DNA of 21,421 bases, taken from Bacteroidaceae bacterium (lineage in GTDB: Bacteria > Bacteroidota > Bacteroidia > Bacteroidales > Bacteroidaceae). This document shows, piece after piece, positions 7,805-14,653 of the stretch. The position numbers and the translations under genes are program-made. Position 1 is the stretch's first letter; every line of letters begins with the position of its first letter. The stretch is taken from contig CAAHEN010000169.1 of NCBI GenBank assembly GCA_900772575.1, positions 1-21,421 of the forward strand. The letters run 5' to 3'. The notes under the pieces are model-generated. The model was not told the DNA's origin, did not search any database, and saw only the letters and a program-made list of their open reading frames with translations.

Positions 7805-7822
7805 CGGCCGGCACACCGGCCG
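7805..7822 (+). other. GC-rich stem-loop at the 5' end of the permease mRNA
   Basis: CGGCCGG (7805-7811), loop CACA, CCGGCCG (7816-7822). The stem starts 8 bases after the proposed -7 box, so it would form the extreme 5' end of the transcript. It may protect the mRNA from decay or be incidental to high GC. Confidence 0.5.
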
Positions 7823-7872
7823 ATGAGGGTGCCAACAGCCTACACCCTTCAACACCGACCAACCGACACCGC

Positions 7873-9717
7873 ATGACACAGACGCTCATCATTCTGGGCC
7901 TGTCGGCCCTCCTCTTCGTCACCGGACGCCTGCGCTCCGACCTCGTGGCCATCTGCGCCGCCCTGGCCCTCGTGCTCACCGGCGTGCTCACCCCCGAGGA
8001 AGCCCTCTCCGGCTTCTCCAACCCCGTCGTCATCATGATGGCCGGGCTCTTCATCGTCGGGGGAGGCATTTTCTCCACCGGACTGGCCAAAATGGCCGGC
8101 AGCCGCATACTCGGCATGGCCGGCAAGAGCGAGACGCGCCTCTTCGTACTCCTGATGGTGACCACCGCTGCCGTGGGCGCCTTCGTCAGCAACACGGGCA
8201 CCGTGGCCCTGATGCTTCCCATCGTGGTCAGCATGGCCCGCGCCGCCGGCCTTCCGCCGTCGCGCTTCCTCATGCCCCTGGCCTTCGCCGGCAGCATGGG
8301 CGGTATGCTGACCCTCATCGGTACGCCCCCCAACCTCGTTGTCCGTGACGCGCTCATCCACGCCGGATACAGCGAGAACACGCTGAGCTTCTTCAGTTTC
8401 ACCCCCGTGGGCATCATCTGCATCGCCGTGGGCATCGTGGTGCTCATCCCCCTCTCGCGCCGCTTTCTCAGCAAGCGCGACGAGACCGGCACCAAGCGGC
8501 AGGGCGGCAAGAGCCTCGAACAGCTCGCCGAGGAATACCGCCTCGACGAGCGGCTGACCGCCTTCAGTGTGGCCGACGGGTCGCCGCTGGTCGGACAGAC
8601 GCCGCAGTCGCTCGACCTGCACGGCCGCTATGGCGTCACCATCGTCGAGATGCGGCGCACGCGGCAGGAGCGCGGCCCTCTGCTCAAGCGCATCGAGCAA
8701 TACGCCGCCGGCGACACCGAGATAGCCGCCGGCGACAAGCTCTATGTCGCCGGGAAGGACGACCGCATCAAGCTCTTCGCCGCCGAGAACGGCCTGGCCC
8801 TCGTCAAAGGCGGCGACAAGCGCAAGCCCCTCCACTTCTACGACGTCGGTATGGCCGAGGTGCTCCTCCTGCCGACGGCTGACCTCGTCGGGCAGACGGT
8901 CAAAGAGGCCGACTTCCGCAAGCGCTTCGGCGTCAACGTGCTCGGCATACGCCGCCACAGCACCTATATCCTCAGCGGCATCAAGGACATCCGCCTCCAT
9001 GCCTCCGACGTCATCCTCGTGCAGGGGCCGTGGGACAACATCTCCGCGCTGACCGGCGCCGAAAGCGAATGGGTGGTGCTCGGACAGCCGCTAGAAGCCG
9101 CCCGCCGCGTCACCCTCGACTACAAGGCTCCGCTCGCCGCCGCCATCATGCTCCTCATGGTGCTGGCCATGGCCATCGATAGCATCCCCATAGCGCCAGT
9201 GACAGCCGTCGTCGTCGCCGCCGTGCTCATGATCTTCACCGGCTGCCTGCGCAACATCGAGGAGGCCTACCGCAACATCAACTGGGAGAGCATCGTGCTC
9301 TTCGCCGCCATGCTCCCCATGTCGACGGCACTGGAGAAGACCGGCGCCTCGGGCATCATCTCCCAGTCGCTCGTCTCCGCCTTCGGTGATAGCGGCCCAT
9401 ACGTGCTCATGGCCGCCATCTACCTCGCCACCTCGCTCATGACATTCTTCATCTCCAACACCGTCACCGCCGTGCTGATGGCTCCCATCGCCCTCGGCGC
9501 CGCCGCCGCACAGGGCTGGAGCGCCGTCCCCTTCCTCATGGCCGTCACCGTCGCCGCCAGCATGTGCTTCGCCTCGCCCTTCTCCACGCCGCCGAATGCC
9601 CTCGTCATGTCGGCCGGCGGCTACAAGCCCATCGACTACGTGAAGGTCGGCCTGCCCCTACAGGTGGTTATGGCCATCGTCATGATTGTGGCGCTGCCAC
9701 TGCTTTTCCCCTTCTGA
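7873..9717 (+). CDS. SLC13/DASS-family permease with two TrkA-C (RCK_C) domains
   Basis: 614 residues, inner membrane. Two hydrophobic halves (about 1-198 and 418-614) flank a soluble stretch. Each half carries the family's internally repeated signature: SNTGTVALMLP (106-116) and IGTPPN (149-154) in the first, SNTVTAVLMAP (528-538) and FSTPPN (570-575) in the second. These hairpins bind Na+ and substrate in DASS transporters. The soluble stretch contains two TrkA-C-like domains (about 225-300 and 320-395, the latter with LVGQTVKEADFRKRFGVNVLGIRR), possibly a ligand-sensing gate. The likely role is Na+-coupled uptake of an anion such as sulfate or a dicarboxylate. Substrate cannot be read from sequence. 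An ArsB/NhaD-like ion transporter is the alternative. recO follows after 46 bases and may be co-transcribed. Confidence 0.87.
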   Translation: MTQTLIILGLSALLFVTGRLRSDLVAICAALALVLTGVLTPEEALSGFSNPVVIMMAGLFIVGGGIFSTGLAKMAGSRILGMAGKSETRLFVLLMVTTAAVGAFVSNTGTVALMLPIVVSMARAAGLPPSRFLMPLAFAGSMGGMLTLIGTPPNLVVRDALIHAGYSENTLSFFSFTPVGIICIAVGIVVLIPLSRRFLSKRDETGTKRQGGKSLEQLAEEYRLDERLTAFSVADGSPLVGQTPQSLDLHGRYGVTIVEMRRTRQERGPLLKRIEQYAAGDTEIAAGDKLYVAGKDDRIKLFAAENGLALVKGGDKRKPLHFYDVGMAEVLLLPTADLVGQTVKEADFRKRFGVNVLGIRRHSTYILSGIKDIRLHASDVILVQGPWDNISALTGAESEWVVLGQPLEAARRVTLDYKAPLAAAIMLLMVLAMAIDSIPIAPVTAVVVAAVLMIFTGCLRNIEEAYRNINWESIVLFAAMLPMSTALEKTGASGIISQSLVSAFGDSGPYVLMAAIYLATSLMTFFISNTVTAVLMAPIALGAAAAQGWSAVPFLMAVTVAASMCFASPFSTPPNALVMSAGGYKPIDYVKVGLPLQVVMAIVMIVALPLLFPF

Positions 9718-9763
9718 CGGCGGCAGGCATCTGTTGTATGGACGGCATAAAGAAAACGGCGCC

Positions 9764-10528
9764 ATGCTCATGAAGTCAAGGGGCATCGTGCTCCACGTCA
9801 CCAAGTACAGCGACGAGGCGGTCATCGCCGACGTGCTCACCGAGCAGGCTGGCCGCGTGTCGTTTCTCGTCCGCGTGTCGCGGTCGCCCCGCGCAGCCGT
9901 GCGCCACACGCTCTTCAGTCCGCTGGCCCTGCTCGAACTCATCTGGGAGCAGCGCGGCACCGCCGGCTTGCGGCGCCCGAAAGCCGCCCAAGTGTGGCGC
10001 CCCTTCGTCACCATCCCCTACGAGCCGCGCAAGGCCGCCATCGCCTTCTTCATCGCGGACTTCCTGCGCCACGCCGTCCGCACCGAGGCCGAGCCGGGAC
10101 GCATCTTCGACTATGTGGCCGACTCACTCGAATGGCTCGACACCTGCCACAGCGGTTTCGCCAACTTCCACCTCGTCTTCCTCATGCGCCTGGCCCGCTT
10201 CCTGGGCTTCGAGCCCAATCTGGAAGGCTGGCGGCCCGGCGACAGTTTCGACCTCGAGGCCGGGCGCTTCACCGCCGTGCCGCCACCGCACCGGCACATC
10301 ATACAGCCCGACGAGGCGGCGCGGCTGCCACTGCTCATGCGCATGAACTACGGCACGATGCGCCTCTTCCGCTTCAGCGGCAACGAGCGCAGTCGCCTGC
10401 TCGAACACATCAACAGCTACTACCGCCTGCACCTCCCCGACTTCCCCGAACTCAAGTCGCTCGCCGTGCTCAAAGAGATCTTCAACGCCGACCGCGACAC
10501 GGCCGGAACGCTGCCCCCACAACCGTGA
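9764..10528 (+). CDS. recO: DNA repair protein RecO
   Basis: 254 residues, usual length for RecO. The start at 9764 gives MLMKSRGIVLHVTKYSDEAVI, the expected N-terminal OB-fold of RecO. The longer in-frame start at 9686 would lie inside the permease gene and adds non-homologous residues. The helical C-terminal half includes FHLVFLMRLARFLGFEPNL (135-153). The zinc-binding cysteines found in many RecO proteins are absent: the region after GFEPNL reads SFDLEAGRF, and the only cysteine seen is Cys128. RecO promotes RecA loading onto SSB-coated single-stranded DNA and strand annealing, together with RecR. It lies 46 bases after the permease gene with no obvious promoter between, so it may share that transcript. 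Confidence 0.9.
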   Translation: MLMKSRGIVLHVTKYSDEAVIADVLTEQAGRVSFLVRVSRSPRAAVRHTLFSPLALLELIWEQRGTAGLRRPKAAQVWRPFVTIPYEPRKAAIAFFIADFLRHAVRTEAEPGRIFDYVADSLEWLDTCHSGFANFHLVFLMRLARFLGFEPNLEGWRPGDSFDLEAGRFTAVPPPHRHIIQPDEAARLPLLMRMNYGTMRLFRFSGNERSRLLEHINSYYRLHLPDFPELKSLAVLKEIFNADRDTAGTLPPQP

Positions 10529-10617
10529 CACCGGGTGGCGCCAACACTGGGACGAAGCGGCAAAACCACTCCGGCACAGCTTTTTTCGGGGTGCACAGAA
10601 AAAAACAGGCACAGAAT

Positions 10618-10648
10618 TTTGCCCACCGGAAACAAAGTTGTAATTTTG
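10618..10648 (+). promoter_or_regulatory. Promoter of tRNA-Glu/rpsT, near-perfect Bacteroidetes consensus
   Basis: TTTG (10618-10621), exactly 19 bases, then TAATTTTG (10641-10648), both boxes exact. It is the best promoter in the window, as suits a tRNA and ribosomal-protein unit. Transcription would start about 50 bases before the tRNA. Confidence 0.85.
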
Positions 10649-10703
10649 CACTCGCAAATAAGCCCCGAGCCCTTCCAGACTCCGGACAGCAGGCTTCAAA
10701 GGC

Positions 10704-10775
10704 GGTCCCTTCGTCTATCGGTTAGGACGAGAGATTTTCATTCTCTAAAGAGCGGTTCGACTCCGCTAGGGACTA
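10704..10775 (+). tRNA. tRNA-Glu, anticodon TTC
   Basis: A full cloverleaf can be drawn. Acceptor GGTCCCT (10704-10710) pairs with AGGGACT (10768-10774), with a G1-U72 wobble. The D arm GTCT/GGAC is 10713-10728. The anticodon stem AGAGA/TCTCT (10730-10734 with 10742-10746) closes loop TTTTCAT, with TTC at 10737-10739. The variable loop is 10747-10750. The T arm AGCGG/CCGCT encloses TTCGACT. The discriminator is A10775. CCA is not encoded (CAA follows) and would be added by nucleotidyltransferase. rpsT begins 22 bases later. Confidence 0.96.
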
Positions 10776-10797
10776 CAATCAAAACAGAAAACTTAAA

Positions 10798-11052
10798 ATG
10801 GCAAACCACAAATCATCACTGAAAAGAATCCGCCAGTCTGCAGCTCGCAGATTGCGCAACCGGTACTACGCCAAGACCATGCGTAATGCCGTGCGCAAGC
10901 TCCGTGCCACGACCGACAAGGCTGCTGCCACAGAGTCTCTGCCCAAGGTACAGAAGATGCTGGACAAGCTTGCCAAGAAGAACGTCATCCACAAGAACAA
11001 AGCAGCCAACATCAAGTCGAGCCTGATGGTTCACGTGAACAAATTGGCCTGA
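10798..11052 (+). CDS. rpsT: 30S ribosomal protein S20
   Basis: 84 residues, full length. The start MANHKSSLKRIRQSAARRLR and the lysine/arginine-rich helical body (KVQKMLDKLAKKNVIHKNKAANIKSSL) are typical of S20, which binds 16S rRNA early in 30S assembly. The ATG lies 22 bases after tRNA-Glu with no promoter between, so the tRNA and mRNA must come from one precursor. A strong terminator follows 24 bases after the stop. Confidence 0.97.
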   Translation: MANHKSSLKRIRQSAARRLRNRYYAKTMRNAVRKLRATTDKAAATESLPKVQKMLDKLAKKNVIHKNKAANIKSSLMVHVNKLA

Positions 11053-11076
11053 TAGGACTTTGGTTCAACAAGTCAC

Positions 11077-11121
11077 AGCATCCGGTTTCCTCATCCAGAG
11101 GAGACCGGATGCTTGCTTTTT
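11077..11121 (+). terminator. Intrinsic terminator of tRNA-Glu/rpsT
   Basis: AGCATCCGGT (11077-11086) pairs with ACCGGATGCT (11104-11113). The stem extends through one wobble pair and TCCTC/GAGGA to a 5-base loop. TGCTTTTT follows at 11114-11121. Stem of about 16 bp with a T-run. Confidence 0.9.
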
Positions 11122-11244
11122 GCCCTGCGGAAGAGCGCAAAGCCCGCTGGAGCTTATAGCGTGATTCCTTCATGGTTTCCGATGGCTGATTGGGGATTAA
11201 GGATATTTTGACGGCGCCGGCAATCCGGAATCCCTGGAAACAGC

Positions 11245-11252
11245 TACCTTTG
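11245..11252 (+). promoter_or_regulatory. -7 box upstream of the DUF3472 gene
   Basis: TACCTTTG exactly matches TAnnTTTG, 29 bases before the ATG at 11282. No TTG lies at the expected -33 spacing; a TTTTG at 11206-11210 is too far away. Confidence 0.55.
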
Positions 11253-11281
11253 CAGGTCACTCATTATTAACAGACATCATC

Positions 11282-13753
11282 ATGATAAAGACCTCAATTT
11301 CTTGCCTGCTCCTCAGCCTGGCCGCACTGGCACCGGCTGCGGCGCAGACAGACGGGGAGCCGACCGCCGTCAAGCGTGGCGAGCGCGTGACGCTACAGGC
11401 CCCCGACGGCTACAGCAGCTACAGTTGGCAGGTGTCGACAGACGACGGCAAGTCGTTCATCAACCTGCCCGGCGCCAGGGCACAGACCGCACAAGTCAGC
11501 ATCTACGTCCCAGCCATCTACCGCGTAGCGGCAGTCAGCGCTGACGGAAAGACCGAGTATCCCGCACAATCGGCCTATACGACCGAAGCCGTCAAATACG
11601 TCGGCAAGGGCTCGACCGCACCGGCGTCGCACGGCTATGTGGAGACCACCGACGGCCAGCCCGGTGCCTCGGGCATCAGCATACCGGGCGCCGAGCGCGA
11701 CGCCGACGGCCTGCCGACTTATACGGCCAAGCTGACCAACTGGACCAGTGCCAAGGCACAGGCCGTCTACTACTTCCACCACCCGCGCGCCACAGTGGAC
11801 ACCCGCATGGTGCTCACAGCGCGCAGCGGGGCCGCCCTCTCCTTCCGCCTCCGCGTTATTGACCCCACGGCGCCAGCTACACCGCTCGCCGAGACCTATC
11901 TCACCGCACGTGGCACCGGCAAGGCCGACACCCTCACCATCGTCGGACTGGACATCCCGGCCGCAGGCTATTACCGCTACGAGCTGCAATGCCTCTCCGG
12001 CAACACCGCCATCACCAACATCGACCGCTTCATCTTCTCCTCACCCTCTGCCACGAAGAGCTATGCGGCCAACTATCTCTCCTCACCCTCTGTCCACCTC
12101 AACAACTGGCGCTCGACGAAGGCCGGCGCACCGACCGGCGCCGCCTATGACTGGTGCTACCAGGAGGTGATGCTTCCCGCCGAGAGCGACATTGCCGGCA
12201 CCTACGTCATGTCGCTCGGCGTGCTGAAGGGCTATATGGGCATCCAGATGAACGGCTACGGCACCGACGGCAAGTCGCTCCACGAGGTGATCTTCTCCAT
12301 GTGGGACGACGGCAGCACGGACGAAGACCCCAACCTGCCCGAATATCTCCGCGCCGGCGCCGTCGACTGGTCTGAAAACACCACCGTCAGCCGCTTCGGC
12401 AACGAGGGCACCGGTGTGAAGACCTTCAACCACGGCCACCACTGGGAATGCGGCACCTTCGTGCAGTTCATCACCAACAGCCGCATCGAGGAGGCCGAAT
12501 ACACCGTTGTCGAGAACGGCAAGGAAGTGGTCAAACACCAGACCAACACGCTCGTCTCAGCCTGGTTCAACGCCCAGGACGGCAAGGGCTGGCAGTATAT
12601 CGCCACCACCCGCCTGCCCAACGGCAAGAAGCTCTTCGACTCTTGGTACTCCTTCCTCGAGAACTACAACTGGCCGACAGGACAAGCCTCGCGCAAGGCC
12701 TACTACCGCAACGGCTACGCCCGCGACGCCGCCACTGGCAAGTGGTACCACTTCAACGCGGTCGGATTCGGACACACCGACGGCGGCACCAAGACCGGGG
12801 CCCGCAACGACTGGGGACAAGGCACCACGACGGACTATCCGCAGACCTTCTTCATGCAGACCGGCGGTTACACACCGACCGACGTGACCCAGTCCACCGT
12901 CAGTCTCAACACCGCTGACACACCCGTCGACACCATCAGCATCGACGCCCTGCTCAACCGCGTGGACGAGGCTGTGGCCAACGAGAAGAAGCGCGTCGAG
13001 GACGAGGCCCTCTTCGACGCCAAGAACCTCTACGGCAAAGCCGGCTGGAAGGTCACCTCCTTCTCCAGCCAAGAGACGAGCGGTGAAGGCAGCAACGGCC
13101 GCGCCGCCCAGATCATAGACGGCAACGTGAACACCTACTGGCACTCGCAGTGGCAAGGCGGCACGGCACAGTATCCCCACGAGTTCGTCATCGACACCCA
13201 GGCCGAAATCCCCGTGGCCGGTTTCAAGATAACCATGAGCGGCGGCTCAAACCGCTACATCAAGGCCTTCGACCTCTACACCAGTACGGACAACAAGAAC
13301 TGGACCAAGGCTTACACCACAGAGGAGGCCCCCAACCAGGCCAGTTTCAACGTGCTGCTCTCCGAACCGGCCACCCTGCGCTACTTTCGCCTCGTTGTCC
13401 GCAGCGGTCGCGCCAATGACGGCCCTTTCGTCCGCATCAACGAGATAGACCTGGCCAAGCCTGACGCCACGACCGGCATCACCTCCGCCAGCACCGGCAA
13501 GGGCACCGGCACCGGTGCGCTCACCGTCAGCCGCTCCGCCGACGGCACACTCACCGTCATCGCCCCGTCATCGTCAAAGACACTGACCCTCACCGTCACC
13601 GACGCACAAGGACGCCTGTTGCACCACTCGACGCACAGCGACATCGCCGCCGGTGAGGCCATTGCCCTCCCCGCCCCGGGCACCAATGGCGTCTGCGTCG
13701 TCGCCGCAAAGTCCGCGGGACGCACCTACGGCGCCACCATCGCCCTGAACTGA
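11282..13753 (+). CDS. Secreted DUF3472 protein with F5/8 type C (discoidin) domain
   Basis: 823 residues. A signal peptide (MIKTSISCLLLSLAALAPAAAQ) marks export. Residues 25-100 look like an Ig/PKD-like module. About 122-255 resembles the DUF5077-type domain that usually precedes DUF3472. About 270-535 matches DUF3472 (YVMSLGVLKGYMGIQMN and HEVIFSMWDDG are the most telling segments). A discoidin/F5/8C carbohydrate-binding domain covers about 590-725 (AAQIIDGNVNTYWHSQW, FDLYTSTDNKNWT, RYFRLVV). Residues 745-823 resemble a degenerate T9SS sorting domain (VTDAQGRLLHH, then an all-beta end) but lack the usual PNP and GxYxL motifs. The architecture suggests a glycan-binding surface protein, perhaps a degradative enzyme. 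DUF3472 has no catalytic role I can state. Monocistronic, followed by three hairpins. Confidence 0.8.
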   Translation: MIKTSISCLLLSLAALAPAAAQTDGEPTAVKRGERVTLQAPDGYSSYSWQVSTDDGKSFINLPGARAQTAQVSIYVPAIYRVAAVSADGKTEYPAQSAYTTEAVKYVGKGSTAPASHGYVETTDGQPGASGISIPGAERDADGLPTYTAKLTNWTSAKAQAVYYFHHPRATVDTRMVLTARSGAALSFRLRVIDPTAPATPLAETYLTARGTGKADTLTIVGLDIPAAGYYRYELQCLSGNTAITNIDRFIFSSPSATKSYAANYLSSPSVHLNNWRSTKAGAPTGAAYDWCYQEVMLPAESDIAGTYVMSLGVLKGYMGIQMNGYGTDGKSLHEVIFSMWDDGSTDEDPNLPEYLRAGAVDWSENTTVSRFGNEGTGVKTFNHGHHWECGTFVQFITNSRIEEAEYTVVENGKEVVKHQTNTLVSAWFNAQDGKGWQYIATTRLPNGKKLFDSWYSFLENYNWPTGQASRKAYYRNGYARDAATGKWYHFNAVGFGHTDGGTKTGARNDWGQGTTTDYPQTFFMQTGGYTPTDVTQSTVSLNTADTPVDTISIDALLNRVDEAVANEKKRVEDEALFDAKNLYGKAGWKVTSFSSQETSGEGSNGRAAQIIDGNVNTYWHSQWQGGTAQYPHEFVIDTQAEIPVAGFKITMSGGSNRYIKAFDLYTSTDNKNWTKAYTTEEAPNQASFNVLLSEPATLRYFRLVVRSGRANDGPFVRINEIDLAKPDATTGITSASTGKGTGTGALTVSRSADGTLTVIAPSSSKTLTLTVTDAQGRLLHHSTHSDIAAGEAIALPAPGTNGVCVVAAKSAGRTYGATIALN

Positions 13754-13755
13754 CG

Positions 13756-13788
13756 GGGCATACGCTCCACCCAGGCACATGTATGCCC
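13756..13788 (+). terminator. Hairpin 1 after the DUF3472 gene
   Basis: GGGCATAC (13756-13763) pairs perfectly with GTATGCCC (13781-13788), with a 17-base loop, three bases after the stop codon. No T-run follows, so terminator is only a possible role; it may stabilise the 3' end. Confidence 0.45.
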
Positions 13789-13792
13789 AGAC

Positions 13793-13859
13793 ATGAAGCC
13801 GCTTTCGTGGGTTGCAGACCCATCGCCATGACTGCAAATGCCCACGTCAGCGGCTTCAT
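13793..13859 (+). other. Long imperfect hairpin downstream of the DUF3472 gene
   Basis: ATGAAGCCGCT (13793-13803) pairs with AGCGGCTTCAT (13849-13859). After a 2x2 internal loop CGTGGG (13806-13811) pairs with CCCACG (13841-13846), then GCAG (13814-13817) pairs with CTGC (13832-13835). A stepped stem with internal loops, more elaborate than a plain terminator. Confidence 0.55.
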
Positions 13860-13865
13860 CGTGTC

Positions 13866-13898
13866 CACGGCGACCCTGGCCATCGCCACCGCGCCGTG
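13866..13898 (+). other. Third hairpin downstream of the DUF3472 gene
   Basis: CACGGCG (13866-13872) pairs with CGCCGTG (13892-13898). The loop can form an inner TGGC/GCCA stem. It follows the long hairpin by six bases. Confidence 0.4.
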
Positions 13899-13960
13899 AA
13901 TATAGGCCAGCACGGTGGGAGAAACCCGCGGCAACGTTTCGCGGTTCCGTCCGGAATGCT

Positions 13961-13968
13961 TAAATTTG
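13961..13968 (+). promoter_or_regulatory. -7 box of marC
   Basis: TAAATTTG exactly matches TAnnTTTG. TTTCG at 13937-13941, 19 bases upstream, is a poor -33. It lies 34 bases before the marC ATG at 14003. Confidence 0.55.
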
Positions 13969-14002
13969 CAGGGTAATACCATTCCGTAACACAATTTCAA
14001 GA

Positions 14003-14611
14003 ATGTCTTTAGAGTATCTGTTTAGCCGTTTGAACTGGCAGCAGGTGGCGAGCGCGTTCATCGTCCTCTTCGCTGTCATCGACGTGCTGGGCTCCACGCC
14101 CATCATCATCGACCTGAAGCACAAGGGCCGCCCTGTCAATGCCCTGAAGGCCACGCTCATCTCGTCGGCCCTGCTGCTCGGCTTCTTCTTTGCCGGCGAT
14201 GTGCTGCTGCGCCTCTTCAGCGTCGACATCGAGTCGTTTGCCGTGGCCGGCGCACTGGTCATCTTCTTCATGTCGCTGGAGATGATTCTCGACATCGAGA
14301 TCTTCAAGAACGTCGGCCCCATCAAGGAGGCCACGCTCGTCCCTGTCGTCTTTCCCCTCATCGCCGGCGCGGGCTCTTTCACCACCCTGATAGCCCTGCG
14401 GGCTGAGTATGCCACGGTCAACATCGTCATCGGCCTTGTGCTCAACATGATCATCGTCTACTGCGTGCTGCGGGCCACAGAGCGTGTCGAGCGCATCCTC
14501 AGCCGAGGCGCCATCTACCTGATGCGCAAGTTCTTCGGCATCATTCTCCTGGCCATCGCCGTGCGCCTCTTCACCGCCAACCTCTCCGCCCTCATCGAAC
14601 ACATGTCCTGA
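14003..14611 (+). CDS. MarC-family integral membrane protein
   Basis: 202 residues with about six hydrophobic segments, the usual MarC size. Family landmarks are IVLFAVIDVLGSTPIII near the N-terminus (the V-D-x-x-G-x-x-P element of MarC proteins), AGALVIFFMSLEMIL (82-96), and LVPVVFPLIAGAGSFTTLI (111-129). MarC proteins sit in the inner membrane. The old link to multiple antibiotic resistance was withdrawn and their substrate is unknown. fhs begins 42 bases after the stop with no visible promoter or terminator between, so the two are probably co-transcribed, although no functional link is apparent. Confidence 0.88.
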   Translation: MSLEYLFSRLNWQQVASAFIVLFAVIDVLGSTPIIIDLKHKGRPVNALKATLISSALLLGFFFAGDVLLRLFSVDIESFAVAGALVIFFMSLEMILDIEIFKNVGPIKEATLVPVVFPLIAGAGSFTTLIALRAEYATVNIVIGLVLNMIIVYCVLRATERVERILSRGAIYLMRKFFGIILLAIAVRLFTANLSALIEHMS

Positions 14612-14653
14612 CGCCCCCGCCGGGACGCGCCAGTCGCCTAATCCCCAATAAAT

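Noticed and set aside
7455..9000. Minus-strand open frames (to 351 and 383 codons) opposite the permease
   Set aside because: Low-complexity H/G/E-rich or S/T/M-rich translations antisense to clear membrane segments.
9686..9763. Upstream in-frame start for recO
   Set aside because: Overlaps the permease gene and adds residues unlike RecO; MLMKSRGIVL at 9764 fits the family.
10704..10775. tRNA-Glu considered as an integration site
   Set aside because: No partial repeat of the tRNA 3' end, integrase or foreign cargo is seen downstream; rpsT follows directly.
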